Assembly: GCF_036226525.1 (NCBI RefSeq)
Contig: NZ_CP108487.1
Coordinates: forward strand, 1,550,001 to 1,614,000
DNA length: 64,000 nucleotides
Reading direction: 5' to 3'
Source: Kribbella sp. NBC_01245
GTDB lineage: Bacteria > Actinomycetota > Actinomycetes > Propionibacteriales > Kribbellaceae
Shown: positions 40,553 through 49,585 of the stretch, piece by piece
Layout: each line of letters opens with the position of its first letter
How positions within the stretch are numbered: the first letter of the stretch is position 1
Notes under the pieces: generated by a model
Told to the model about the DNA's origin: nothing
Databases searched by the model: none
The model's input: the letters and a program-made list of their open reading frames with translations, nothing else
Program-made: the position numbers and the translations under genes

Positions 40553-41161
40553 TCACGCCTTTCCGCCGGACTGCGGTACGTCGTACAGGAGGTGAGTCAC
40601 CCGATCGCCCTGCGCGACGAGCGATGGGTCGGCGAGTGTGACCTCGCCGGCGGCGCTGCCGAAGAACGGCCGGCCTTCGCCGAACACCACGGGTACGACG
40701 TTCATCACGACCTGGTCGATCAGGCCGAGGCGCAGCGCCTGCCCACCGACGTTCCCGGCCGCGACATCCACGATCCGGTCCCCGGCGACCTCGCGCGCCT
40801 GGGCGAGGGCCGACTCGACCCCGTCGGTCACGAAGGTGAACGGTGCGGTGTCGGCGAACTCCCAGTCGGTAGGCGCCTCGTGGGTGACCACGAACACGTG
40901 ATCGCCGGCCACAGCCTGACCTCCCCAGCCGTTGGTCTGGTCGAACACGTACCGTCCGACCACCATCGCGCCGACGTCGGAGGAGTAGACCGCCTGGAGG
41001 AAGTCCTTGGTGGCCTGAGCGGTCCGCATCTCGGCCCCGAGCCAATCCCACGCCACCTCGCCACTCCCGAACCAGTCGAAGAGCTGGCCGATCTCGCCAT
41101 CCGGCCTCGCAACATAACCGTCAGCCGACACGGCGGCGTACATGATCGTCTTTCCCATCAT
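40553..41161 (-). CDS. Dihydrofolate reductase/RibD-C family protein
   Basis: 202 residues: GKTIMYAAVSADGYVARPDG at the N-terminus, VGAMVVGRYVFDQTNGW, VDVAAGNVGGQALRLGLIDQ and VVPVVFGEGRPFFG. This is the RibD C-terminal/DHFR-like fold binding NADPH. Such stand-alone proteins (YwjB/YyaP type) have no settled substrate. Tandem ATGs at 41161 and 41158. Confidence 0.85.
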   Translation of the reverse strand: MMGKTIMYAAVSADGYVARPDGEIGQLFDWFGSGEVAWDWLGAEMRTAQATKDFLQAVYSSDVGAMVVGRYVFDQTNGWGGQAVAGDHVFVVTHEAPTDWEFADTAPFTFVTDGVESALAQAREVAGDRIVDVAAGNVGGQALRLGLIDQVVMNVVPVVFGEGRPFFGSAAGEVTLADPSLVAQGDRVTHLLYDVPQSGGKA

Positions 41162-41353
41162 CACCCATCTCGTCTCAAGCCCCGGCCGGTAGCGCAACCA
41201 GACAACTCCGGCGTGACTGTTCTGCGTGACGTCCGACCATCACAGCCGACACGCTAGCGGTGCTGATCACCAAAAGGCGGTCGCCGAGCACAGCATCCCG
41301 GCCACGCGACATGGGAGTGGCTCACTGCTACCGGCGAGCAGATGGCAGCCCGC

Positions 41354-41983
41354 TCATGCCTGGGCACCCGGCAGCACTGTCGCGAGGACCTGGCGATCGC
41401 CGTGGACGGTCGCGCCGGATAGCGCTTGATCGATGGTGATCGCCCCAGCGGCGAGTCCCAGGACGACCTCTGGCTGCCCTTCGAGGATGGTGGCCGGACG
41501 CCGGTCAGGCGCGAGGGTCACGTGCGGGCCGTCCTTGTCGATCCGCAGTGTCATGAACAACCCGGGTACGTCGATGCCGAGCTCCGCCGGAGTCTTCGAC
41601 GTCCTTCCGTTGAGTAGCGCTGGGAGTGCGACAGCCAGCCAGCGAGGCTGAAACGAATCGTCGTCCCGGCCAGTCACCATCAGCGGGGTGCTCCAGCGAA
41701 CGAGTGCCTCGATCGCTTCCCGAAGTTCACCACCCCAGGGCGTCAGGGCGTAGGTCACTCCGCCCGTCTCGCCCAGACGCCGCTCGACCACTCCGGCGGA
41801 CTCCAGGCTGCGCAGGCGGTCGGCCAGCAGATTCGTCGCGATACCGCCCAGCGCGGCAACCAGTTCGCCGTACCGCATGGGCCCGGGAAGTAGCTCGCGG
41901 ACGATCAGGAGGTTCCAGCGATCGCCCACTGCGTCGAGAGCGCGCGCAAGACCACAGAACTGCCCGTAGGAGCGTGTCGTCAT
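41354..41983 (-). CDS. HxlR-family transcriptional regulator with C-terminal extension
   Basis: 209 residues. The winged HTH of HxlR type occupies 1-100 (CGLARALDAVGDRWNLLIVR, LLADRLRSLESAGVVERRL). The C-terminal ~100 residues (LAVALPALLNGRTSKTPAEL) resemble an SCP2-like ligand domain, as in larger actinobacterial members. Many HxlR proteins sense aldehydes or quinones. Divergent from a SnoaL-like gene, with a palindrome between. ATG 41983 begins the conserved part. Confidence 0.88.
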   Translation of the reverse strand: MTTRSYGQFCGLARALDAVGDRWNLLIVRELLPGPMRYGELVAALGGIATNLLADRLRSLESAGVVERRLGETGGVTYALTPWGGELREAIEALVRWSTPLMVTGRDDDSFQPRWLAVALPALLNGRTSKTPAELGIDVPGLFMTLRIDKDGPHVTLAPDRRPATILEGQPEVVLGLAAGAITIDQALSGATVHGDRQVLATVLPGAQA

Positions 41984-42005
41984 ATGCTTGACTTCCTCAA
42001 CCTCA

Positions 42006-42020
42006 CTTGATGTTATCAAG
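42006..42020. promoter_or_regulatory. Palindrome CTTGAT-GTT-ATCAAG, probable HxlR operator
   Basis: A perfect 6-bp-arm palindrome 22 bp upstream of the HxlR start and 37 bp upstream of the divergent SnoaL-like gene. Its position suits autoregulation and control of the neighbour. Confidence 0.6.
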
Positions 42021-42057
42021 CACGCTAGCAGAGGAAAGCCCCGCCGAGAGAGGTCCA

Positions 42058-42570
42058 ATGTCTGTTGCAGATCCAGCCGCCTCCACGTCGCCGGCCTCGA
42101 CCGCGACCCAGGCCCTGCGCGCCGCCGCGGAGAGGGGAGATGCGGACGCAGTCGCCGACCTACTGGCGCCTGACGTCGTCTTTCACTCGCCGATGACGGA
42201 GCGGGTGACGTTCGTTGGCAGGGAAGAGGTCGCAGCGCTGCACCGCGACATCTTCGCCGTCCTCGATGGCCTCGAGACCACCGATCCGCTCGCGCTCGGC
42301 GATTCGCGATCGTTCTCTTTTCGCGCCCAGGTTCGAGGGGTGGAACTCGAAGCCCACGTCCTGCTGCACGTCAACGAGCAGGGGCAGATCGACGAGCTCA
42401 AGATCTTCGTCCGCCCGTTCCCGGCCCTCGCGACGCTGTTCGGGACACTCCCGCCGCGGGTCTCGGCGAGGCGTCGAGGACCCCTCACGGGCACCGTCGC
42501 GGCCATCGTCACCTGGCCTCTCGCCGTCGCAGTGCGCACCGCCGACCGCTTCACCCCGCGATTCCTATAG
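42058..42570 (+). CDS. SnoaL/NTF2-like domain protein
   Basis: 170 residues. ALRAAAERGDADAVADLLAP and DVVFHSPMTERVTFVGREEV open a SnoaL-like cone fold, with HVLLHVNEQGQIDELKIFVR as the last strands. The C-terminal ~35 residues (VAAIVTWPLAVAVRTADRF) form a hydrophobic helix that could attach it to the membrane. ATG 42058 follows GAGAGAGG. The 3' end overlaps or abuts the convergent hydrolase region. Confidence 0.82.
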   Translation: MSVADPAASTSPASTATQALRAAAERGDADAVADLLAPDVVFHSPMTERVTFVGREEVAALHRDIFAVLDGLETTDPLALGDSRSFSFRAQVRGVELEAHVLLHVNEQGQIDELKIFVRPFPALATLFGTLPPRVSARRRGPLTGTVAAIVTWPLAVAVRTADRFTPRFL

Positions 42571-42590
42571 CCCTGTCAGACGAGGTTCGT

Positions 42591-43935
42591 CTACGCGACG
42601 TCGGGCCGGGTCATCAGGGGTGATCGGAGGTGCAACGCGAGACTGGGGCTGGTTAGTGGTACGACGTTCCAGGTCGCCGTCGCTGTCTCCGCGTCGGCGT
42701 CGACCACCAGCCGGACCCGGTGCGGCGAGGTGATGACGTACAGCTCGGCGATGAACGTGTTGCCCTGCCAGGCGCCAGTCGCGACGACAGGGCGGCCGAG
42801 TGGCGAACTTTCCCGCCATTCGCCGTGGCCGACCTCGACAGTGAGGGACGACCCGAATCGCAGGCGCCACCCACCGTCCACCGGATCGACGATCACCGTG
42901 GTTCCGTCGGGCAGAGCCGAATCCTCGGCCGAGGCGTCGAGTCTCGCCTTGACGGAACGCGCCGGGGCGGCCGGGCAACAGGCAGTCCCAGAAGAGGCCG
43001 GGCAGTACGTCTTCCTGTTCGACAGCGCCGGTCACGACGACCACGAGCTCGTGGGACGGGACGACCACGCAGTACTGACCGAAGGCGCCGTGACCGTGGT
43101 AGCCATGACGCGACATCCAGAACTGGTAGCCGTACCCGCAAAGAAAGTCGGGGTTTTGCGACCAGTTCGGGAGGGGCAGAGTCTCGCTATGCCGTCTGGT
43201 CGCGAGCTCGACCCAGTCGCGCGCGATGAGCTGACGATCGCCCCAGCCGCCTCCGCGCAGCAGTAGTTCACCGAAGGCGGCGACAGCCTCGGTCGTGAGG
43301 TGCAGCCCGTGGAATCCGAAGGCGGCACCACTCGCCACCCGATCCCATTCTGCGTGGTCGATGCCCATCGGCAGGAACAGCCGCTCGTCGAGCAGCTCCG
43401 GGAGGCCGCGGCCGGTGACGCGTTCCACCATCCGGGCCAGGATGAAAGTGGTCGCGTTGTCGTAGGTGTGCCGGGTTCCCTCGGCTTCGGTCATCGGTAC
43501 GCGCAGGAAGCCCTTCACCAGGTCGTCCGGTTCCAGCCGCCAGGCCTCGTCCAGGCTATCCGTGCTGTGCCCAGCCGTCATGGACAGCAGATGGTGCACG
43601 GTGATGCGTCGACCCTGTTCGGAGATGTCGGCCGGAACGTGCTCGGGCAGCACGTCCACCAATCGATCGTCCAACGTGAGCAGCCCGTCGGCGATCGCGA
43701 GCCCCACGGCGACCGAGGCGAACGACTTGGTCAGCGAATAGAGCAGATGCGGGCGTTCGGCCGAGTACGGTGCCCACCAGCCTTCGGCAACGACGTGGCC
43801 GCGGCGTACGACCATGATGGAGTGGCATTCGACGGATCGCGCTTCGAGCTGGTCCAGCAGCGAGTCGATCGCGCGGGACGAGATCCCGGCAGCGGCCGGC
43901 GTCGACCGCGGCAGAAGGGCACGCTGAGACGGCAT
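42591..43935 (-). pseudogene. Serine hydrolase (beta-lactamase class C fold), frameshifted
   Basis: The N-terminal ~330 residues form a class C beta-lactamase/DD-peptidase-like domain: SLTKSFASVAVGLA (SxxK, nucleophile Ser), DNATTFILARMVE (YxN-type YDN) and a later GHGAFGQYC. After CLLPGRPG the frame runs into arginine-rich nonsense, while another frame continues sensibly as ARSVKARLDASAEDSALPDG and then IVDPVDGGWRLRFGSSLTVE to a stop at 42591. Removing one base in the run at about 42968-42975 restores a continuous protein. Either a real one-base insertion inactivates the gene or the base is a sequencing error. If intact it would be a secreted or cytosolic esterase/peptidase-type enzyme. Confidence 0.8.
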
Positions 43936-44213
43936 CCACGGACCCTAACCAAAGCCGCCGAATCGAGCCACGAGATTTCGCTAAGGATCAGCCGAATGCT
44001 GCTGCCTCCGACAAGGTGCTAGTCCGCCGTTCGCTGGAGGAGGGATGACTCGAAGCCCAGCCGTTCTCTGCGGATAGCCGATCTGTCGCTCAGGTCTCGG
44101 GACGCGAGGGACAAGCGCGACCCAGGCCATGCCGACGATCTCCGGTCGGACGAGTCGAGCGACATCGGTGAGCCACTGGCCGCGGTTAGGTCCGCGGGCC
44201 GATACTGCGGGTT

Positions 44214-45005
44214 ATGCGTAACCGGACTCTCGCCTGCGTCGTCGCGCACCCAGACGACGACGCGTACGGGGTCGCCGGCAGCGTCGCCCTGTACGCCGAT
44301 GATCCAGACTTTCGGTTCATCCTGGTTCACGCCACCCTTGGCGAGCTTGGCGACATCCGGGACGGATTCCCGGCCACACGACAGACGCTCGGGTCCATCC
44401 GCCAGGCTGAGGACGAAGCCGCGTGGCGCGCACTCGGTCGCGTCCCTGACCGTCACGAATGGTTAGGTCTGCCGGACGGTGGCGTCGCCGATGTTCCCTT
44501 CGATGACCTTGTCGCAGCGGTCGCGCGGATCCTTGCGGAGGAGGATCCCGCCGTCGTCGTGACGTTCGGCCCCGACGGCATCTTCGGGCATCCCGACCAC
44601 ATCGCGATCGGTGCAGCCACCGACGAAGCGTTCGCACGCCTGCGATCCGAGGACGGGCCTGGCTTCCAGCGCCTCGCGCACGGCGCGGTGCCGCAGACGG
44701 TGTTCGAAAGATGGAACCGCCAACGGGCTGAGCTGGGGCTCTATACCTTCGATCCGACGCAGACGTACCACATGCGCGGAATACCGGACGAGCAGATCCG
44801 GATCACCGTGGACTGTCGAGAAGTCGCCAGTCGTACCGTCGCCGGCCTTCGCGAGCACAAGAGCCAACTGCACGTCATGTCCGACGATCCCACCAATACC
44901 GTTCAATGGGAGCGGCGCCTGCGGCGGGAGTGGTACACGATCGCGTGGCCTGAGCGCGAACGCGATGCACCGATGCTGACCGACCTCTTCGACGGACTCG
45001 ACTGA
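44214..45005 (+). CDS. PIG-L family deacetylase
   Basis: 263 residues, LmbE fold. The zinc motif AHPDDDAYG (H12, D14, D15) and the second motif GPDGIFGHPDHIAIG (HPDH at 126-129) are complete. Family members deacetylate N-acetylglucosaminyl compounds such as mycothiol precursors and antibiotics. The ATG at 44214 follows a 278-bp non-coding stretch (43936-44213) in which nothing else was found. The last 103 bp overlap the convergent GNAT reading frame. Confidence 0.9.
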   Translation: MRNRTLACVVAHPDDDAYGVAGSVALYADDPDFRFILVHATLGELGDIRDGFPATRQTLGSIRQAEDEAAWRALGRVPDRHEWLGLPDGGVADVPFDDLVAAVARILAEEDPAVVVTFGPDGIFGHPDHIAIGAATDEAFARLRSEDGPGFQRLAHGAVPQTVFERWNRQRAELGLYTFDPTQTYHMRGIPDEQIRITVDCREVASRTVAGLREHKSQLHVMSDDPTNTVQWERRLRREWYTIAWPERERDAPMLTDLFDGLD

Positions 45006-45637
45006 CGTCGCGGCGAGTCGAACGACCGGGATGCCGGGCGACGTCTCGCGGGGGAGCGAGGACTCAGCGGGGCGGGAACCGGCTCGGACGACGGCCGCCA
45101 CTCGCGTCTGAGCAGCCCGTAGACCCACGAGTCAGAGACGTCGCCGTTCACGACGCAGTCTTCCCGCAGCGTCCCTTCACGCACGAACCCGAGCTTCTCC
45201 AGCACGCGGGCAGATCCCACGTTGCGTGTGTCGGCCTCAGCCTGGATGCGATTCAGGTCCAGCGTGTCGAATGCCCATCCCAGCAAAGCGCGCGCGGCCT
45301 CCGTCGCGTAGCCGTGGCCCCACGCCGCATCGCCGAAGCAGTAGCCCAGCGATGCGCTGCGGTAGTCCGGATTCCACCGGTTCAGGGTGCACCAGCCGAT
45401 GAACGCCCCGTCGGAGAGACGATCCACGGCCAGCCGCGCCCCGGTGCCCTCCTCTGCCATCTGCCGGCAAGCCGTGATGAACCGCTCGGAGCGCGCGCGT
45501 TCGCTCCATGGCGGCGAATCCCAGTAGCGCAACACGTACGCGTTGCTCTGCAGCGCGAAGAGGTCGTCCGCATCCGCGTCGTCGAAGGGACGCAGCCGAA
45601 GGCGAGCGGTCTGCAGCGTGGGGCTAGGCAGCGACAT
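44903..45637 (-). CDS. GNAT-family N-acetyltransferase with unusual C-terminal tail
   Basis: 244 residues. Residues 1-178 are a RimJ/RimL-type GNAT: LQTARLRLRPFDDADADDLF, LGYCFGDAAWGHGYATEAAR (acetyl-CoA motif), ADTRNVGSARVLEKLGFVRE, ending GDVSDSWVYGLLRREWR where homologues normally stop. The frame then continues for ~65 residues of Ser/Pro/Arg-rich sequence antisense to the end of the PIG-L gene. A one-base shift would meet a TGA near 45058, so a recent frameshift or stop loss is likely. ATG 45637 begins the conserved part. A 29-bp palindrome lies 19 bp upstream. Confidence 0.78.
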   Translation of the reverse strand: MSLPSPTLQTARLRLRPFDDADADDLFALQSNAYVLRYWDSPPWSERARSERFITACRQMAEEGTGARLAVDRLSDGAFIGWCTLNRWNPDYRSASLGYCFGDAAWGHGYATEAARALLGWAFDTLDLNRIQAEADTRNVGSARVLEKLGFVREGTLREDCVVNGDVSDSWVYGLLRREWRPSSEPVPAPLSPRSPARRRPASRSFDSPRRQSSPSKRSVSIGASRSRSGHAIVYHSRRRRRSH

Positions 45638-45655
45638 GCGGGTCTTGCTCCGTCC

Positions 45656-45684
45656 GATGTTTGGTTGCCGCTCAACCAAACATC
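45656..45684. promoter_or_regulatory. 29-bp palindrome upstream of the GNAT gene
   Basis: GATGTTTGGTTG and CAACCAAACATC, 12-bp perfect arms with a 5-nt centre (CCGCT), extended by two further pairs after one mismatch. A+T-richer than its surroundings and 19 bp upstream of the minus-strand ATG. It could be a repressor operator or a leader hairpin; no regulator gene is adjacent. Confidence 0.6.
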
Positions 45685-45891
45685 CGATACCTGCCACCCG
45701 CAACGGGTTTTCCCGGCGAACGGGCATAAGCGCGTGCCCGAACCGCACCGACCACCCAGCACGCACCCCGTACAGGCAACGGAGGTACGGCGTACGGGGG
45801 AGGAGCCAGCAGCAAAGACAATGCGTCTCGCAGCGCGGTTGGGCAGGACTGACGCAATGGCAGAGAGGTTGGCGAATGGTGCTTGAGTTGG

Positions 45892-46794
45892 TCAAGCGGC
45901 CGTATAGCGGGCAATCACGTCCACGCAGCGCCGGAATTGCGCCGGCGAAGCTGGGTTCTTCCAACCGAGCTTTTCGAGTGTCCAGTCGATGGCGAAGGCC
46001 GGCGTCAACCCGGCATCGGCCGACTCGGGATCAGCGACCCGCGCGTACCCCCGGCGCACCAGGTCCAATCGGTCATGCAAGGGGTCGCCGGCATCCACCT
46101 CCCATTGGGCGAGGTCGTATGCCGGCGAAGCAGGGCCAGCGAACTCCCAGTCGATGACGCCGCTGACCGTCCCGTCGTGAATCAGGAGGTTCTTGGGGCA
46201 GAAATCGCCCTGGACGAGCGAGAGCGGGGGAGCCGGACGGGTCGTCACCTCTTGGCGCAGGAAGTCAGCACCGCGCTCGACGACCGCGGCTGCCGCCGGA
46301 CCGAGTGTCTCCCTGACGATGCGTGCGACCCGGATGACTTCGTGCTCTTCGGGCAACCGCAGCTCGTGCCGGATGCCTCGCTCGTCGTCCGGGACCACGC
46401 TGTGCACCCGTGCCAAAATCTCACCGGCGTCCATGACCAACCGCTCGAGATCAGAGGCGGGCAGTTCGCCGATGAGCTGCTCGAGCGAACGGCCCGGCAG
46501 GAACTGCTGGATCGAGAAGGACAGCAGCTCGCCGTCGTGATCCAGGTGCTCGAGGCCGAGCACCTGTGCAGTCGGCACGCCTACGGCACGCGCCTGTGCC
46601 ATAAGGTGCGCCTCGTCGACGAACCACGGCGTAGGCTGACGCGCGATCCGGACGACCACAGCGACATCGCCGGCAAACTCGGCGCGGTAGGTCTCATTCA
46701 TCCCGCCACCGGCCAGGGGAACGAGGCGCTCAACGCCGTGGCCGCAGACTGACCGCACCACCGAGTCGATGATCGGCCGAGGGGTTGTCACCAT
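45892..46794 (-). CDS. Aminoglycoside phosphotransferase-like kinase (APH family)
   Basis: 300 residues with the APH/choline-kinase fold: LVPLAGGGMNETYRAEFAGD (nucleotide-binding loop), VVVRIARQ (ATP-binding part), catalytic loop LVQGDFCPKNLLIHDG (D197, N202, with Gln in place of the usual His of HGD) and metal-binding IDWEFAG (D215). Substrates in this family range from aminoglycosides to amino acids and homoserine; resistance is not implied. ATG 46794 is chosen because conserved sequence begins there; an open frame reaches 46980. Confidence 0.85.
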   Translation of the reverse strand: MVTTPRPIIDSVVRSVCGHGVERLVPLAGGGMNETYRAEFAGDVAVVVRIARQPTPWFVDEAHLMAQARAVGVPTAQVLGLEHLDHDGELLSFSIQQFLPGRSLEQLIGELPASDLERLVMDAGEILARVHSVVPDDERGIRHELRLPEEHEVIRVARIVRETLGPAAAAVVERGADFLRQEVTTRPAPPLSLVQGDFCPKNLLIHDGTVSGVIDWEFAGPASPAYDLAQWEVDAGDPLHDRLDLVRRGYARVADPESADAGLTPAFAIDWTLEKLGWKNPASPAQFRRCVDVIARYTAA

Positions 46795-47164
46795 CGCCCA
46801 AGTCTCGTTCAGCGACCCTGACCGAGCCACCCAATAGAACTGTTTCCCCGGGTTGATCGACTGATGCATCTCGGCATTGGCGTCGCAGGCCGCACGTTGT
46901 GCAGGGCGGCCGGAGAGTTGTCCGCCCTCATCCGTGTTGACGTATGACAAGAGTGGTGGGGGAGCGGGGTCGGCTCCCACCGTCGAAGCCCACTCGCGCT
47001 GTAACGGTGAAAACTCGATTCGCCATCGTGTGTGGCGTTCTGGGGATCGCTAAGGCGGGGGCGCGGGCAGCTATTTTCGTACTCGAGGCCCTGCCGGTCT
47101 GACCGATGAATTTCCGCGCGTGTTGGTCTGTACGCCGAATACCGACTCACGGGAGGCTGACGCC
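46795..47164. other. Intergenic region, 370 bp, no gene recognised
   Basis: Holds the promoters of the divergent kinase gene and the DHFR-like gene at 47165. Open frames on both strands here are short or unlike any protein. No strong hairpin or repeat was noted. Confidence 0.6.
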
Positions 47165-47728
47165 ATGCGGAAACTGACCTTTGGCATGAACCTGAGCCTG
47201 GACGGCTACATCGCCGCGCCCGGCGACGACCTCGGCTGGAGCGTGCCGAGCGACGAGCTATTCCAGTGGTGGTCCGACCGGGTGGGGGCGACGGGCCTGG
47301 CGCTGTACGGGCGCAAACTGTGGGAGACGATGAGCTCCCACTGGCCGACCGCAGACCAGCAGCCTGGCGCCACACCGGCGCAGATCGAGTTCGCCCACCG
47401 CTGGCGGGACATGCCGAAGGTGGTGTTCTCCTCGACGATCAGCGCGGTCGACTGGAACGCCCGCCTGGTCACCGGCGACGCTGTCACCGAGATCACCCGG
47501 CTCAAGACTGAGGATGGCGGTCCCATGGACGTCGTCGGCGCCACCCTCGCCGCGGCGCCCATGCGGGCCGGGCTGATCGACGAGTACGCGATCGTCACCC
47601 ACCCGGTCCTGGTGGGCGGCGGCACGCCGTTCTTCACGGCCCTGGACAACTGGGTGAACCTGAACCTGGTGGAGACCCGGACGTTTCCCGACGGCGTGCT
47701 CCTGACCAGGTACGAGACCAGGCGCTGA
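47165..47728 (+). CDS. Dihydrofolate reductase/RibD-C family protein
   Basis: 187 residues: RKLTFGMNLSLDGYIAAPGD, ALYGRKLWETMSSHWPTAD, then GPMDVVGATLAAAPMRAGLI and THPVLVGGGTPFF. Same DHFR/RibD-C fold as the protein at 40553 but only distantly similar, so it is not a recent duplicate. ATG 47165 lies behind GGGAGG. Confidence 0.87.
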   Translation: MRKLTFGMNLSLDGYIAAPGDDLGWSVPSDELFQWWSDRVGATGLALYGRKLWETMSSHWPTADQQPGATPAQIEFAHRWRDMPKVVFSSTISAVDWNARLVTGDAVTEITRLKTEDGGPMDVVGATLAAAPMRAGLIDEYAIVTHPVLVGGGTPFFTALDNWVNLNLVETRTFPDGVLLTRYETRR

Positions 47729-48415
47729 ATACCCGGGGTAGTGGACCAGGCCCAGCCGCATTGATTCATCTGACGCAATACGCAGAGTGCTAGTTGACAT
47801 AATGTCGCTTATCGGACATTCAGGGCAGGGGTTTTCAGGGTGCGGGAAGGGGCGATCTTCCTGCCTGATTCGCCTTGTAGGCAAGGCGTTGGATCTGGTG
47901 GTGCGCTGTACTGAGCGTCCGGACGTCGCGCTCTGGTGAACGTCGGTTCTGGTTGCGGGAACTCGGCCGGCAGGGTTCAGCTGGTGGGGTTTGGTGGTCG
48001 GATCGCCGCACTGTTGGTGCGAGCACTGTCTGTGACGGATGTAGCGCTCTGGAGTTGTCTGAGCGTCCTTCTGCTGGCCGGATCGTCTGGCGGGCACGAC
48101 GTCCGCGGCTTAGGTTGCCGCTCTCAGAATCGGCGGGACCCGCATCGTCAATGGCGGGGCCTGCTGACCGGATGAACCGGCGGGCGGGCGATTCGCGCGA
48201 GATAAGGACGGCATTCGTACGTCATGGGGTCAGGTCGTTGAGCGGATCCCCCAGGGGGTGCGGTGGACCGCTCCTGGCGAATCCTGTCATGCATAATCAC
48301 TATTATGCAGCAAAAATAGGGATTTTCCGGATGATGTTGTTGCTTGGAGCAACAACTAGTTGCCTGGTGAGATCGGGCGTCGGAAATTGTCGGTGGCGGC
48401 CGATAGAAATCACCT
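47729..48415. other. Intergenic region, 687 bp, palindrome-rich, no gene recognised
   Basis: No protein-like open frame. Contents: AATGTC-N8-GACATT at 47801-47820 next to TTGACA; a stem CGCCTTG/CAAGGCG at 47871-47888; loosely repeated stretches around 47900 and 48040 (GCGCTCTGG, CTGAGCGTCC); then an A+T-richer block with GCATAAT-CACT-ATTATGC (48291-48308), GTTGTTGC-TTGGA-GCAACAAC (48336-48356) and CAACTAGTTG (48353-48362). These precede a tyrosine recombinase gene and may include its recombination site. Confidence 0.65.
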
Positions 48416-49396
48416 ATGAAGGTTCTCGCAGCACAGTCGGCATTCTTCGCTGCCCGCCGGCCGCGGAAGGACTCCCCCCACACCACTGATGCCTACCGCC
48501 GCGACCTGGCCGGGATCACCGCGCTGCTCACCGACGTCCCTGAGGAGCTCGATGTGGAAGATCTCACCGCTCAAGCCCTCCGGTCAGCGTTCGGTGCGTT
48601 TGCCGACGGCCATGCCAAGAGTTCGGTCCTCCGCGCCTGGTCCACTTGGAACCAGTTCCTCACGTTCTGCGTGTCCGACGGCTTGCTGGCGGGCAATCCG
48701 ATGGGCGCCGTCGCCAGACCCAAAGCCCCTCCCCTGTCCCCCAAGCCTTTGCGCGGTGAAGACACCCCGGAGAAGCTCCTCACCGCCGCGGCAGGTGGTG
48801 CCCGCCAGGCCAGAGATCCTTGGCCCGAGCGCGACGTGCTGGTGATCGCCCTCGGATTGGTGGCCGGCCTCCGCTCCGCCGAAATGCGAAACCTGACCGC
48901 TCAATCGCTCGCCGGAAGACCCGGGGAAATGCGATTACACGTGCACGGTAAAGGCAGTCGGGACAGATCGATCCCGGTCCAACCGGTGATGGAGAAAATC
49001 ATTGATGCGTACGTCGATTCGTGCCGCCGGCGTTTTCCGAAGGAAAGGTTCGGGCGTTCCACACCACTTCTGCTGAACCGGGCGGGTGAGCCGATCGGTC
49101 GAGGCGGCCTCGAGTATCTGGTCAAGTCCTGCTACCGATGGGCCGGGCTGCACGACCAGGTCCCGGTCGGCGCGAACCTGCACGCGCTGCGGCACACGTT
49201 CGCGACCCGGTTGGCGGAGGATGGCGCGACCGCCTCGGAGATCATGGCGCTCCTCGGACATGCCAGCCTGGCAACCAGTCAGAACTACATCGAGGCCACC
49301 GGCCGCGAGCAACGAGCTGCGGCAGCAAGCAATCGCACCTACCGCTCACTCGACAAAGTCCTAGACCCCGCCGGCGCGAGCGAGCCACCCGCCTAG
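48416..49396 (+). CDS. Tyrosine recombinase/integrase (XerC/D-like)
   Basis: 326 residues. An N-terminal SAM-like core-binding domain (about 1-105; TTDAYRRDLAGITALLTDVP) and a catalytic domain with all six residues: R153 (GLRSAEMRNL), K179 (HGKGSRD), H256 and R259 (LHALRHTFATRL), H282 (LLGHASLATS) and nucleophile Y291 (SQNYIEAT). The protein should be active. The genome's XerC/XerD would be expected elsewhere, so this looks like a mobile-element or accessory recombinase. No tRNA is next to it. The upstream region (48291-48362) is rich in palindromes. Confidence 0.9.
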   Translation: MKVLAAQSAFFAARRPRKDSPHTTDAYRRDLAGITALLTDVPEELDVEDLTAQALRSAFGAFADGHAKSSVLRAWSTWNQFLTFCVSDGLLAGNPMGAVARPKAPPLSPKPLRGEDTPEKLLTAAAGGARQARDPWPERDVLVIALGLVAGLRSAEMRNLTAQSLAGRPGEMRLHVHGKGSRDRSIPVQPVMEKIIDAYVDSCRRRFPKERFGRSTPLLLNRAGEPIGRGGLEYLVKSCYRWAGLHDQVPVGANLHALRHTFATRLAEDGATASEIMALLGHASLATSQNYIEATGREQRAAAASNRTYRSLDKVLDPAGASEPPA

Positions 49397-49585
49397 GGCA
49401 ATAGAACCCATTGTTCAACCGGGCGCAGCCTTGCTGGCGCGAACCACGATCTCAGCTGAGATCGACAGGACGACGCAAAGAAGTGGTGCCGATAAGGAAT
49501 GGGTCGCCAGCGGCAAACATCGAGTACGGACCGGGCAAGGCGGTCGAGCTTGGGACGACGAGGGTGTCGCCGGGCGTAGCCTGGG

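Noticed and set aside
44019-44456. Minus-strand frame between the hydrolase and PIG-L genes
   Set aside because: Overlaps the conserved start of the PIG-L gene; no protein-like features.
45892-46794. Aminoglycoside resistance gene
   Set aside because: Only the broad APH fold is visible, with Gln for the catalytic-loop His; substrate and resistance cannot be claimed.
40553-47728. The two DHFR/RibD-C genes (40553 and 47165) as a duplication
   Set aside because: Their sequences share only the general fold; the N-terminal and active-site stretches differ throughout.
47936-48489. Several 80-180-codon frames upstream of the recombinase
   Set aside because: No family resemblance or ribosome sites; they cross palindromes and the start of the recombinase gene.
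48416-49396. Integrated element at a tRNA gene
   Set aside because: No tRNA-like cloverleaf and no clear direct-repeat attachment sites were found around the recombinase.
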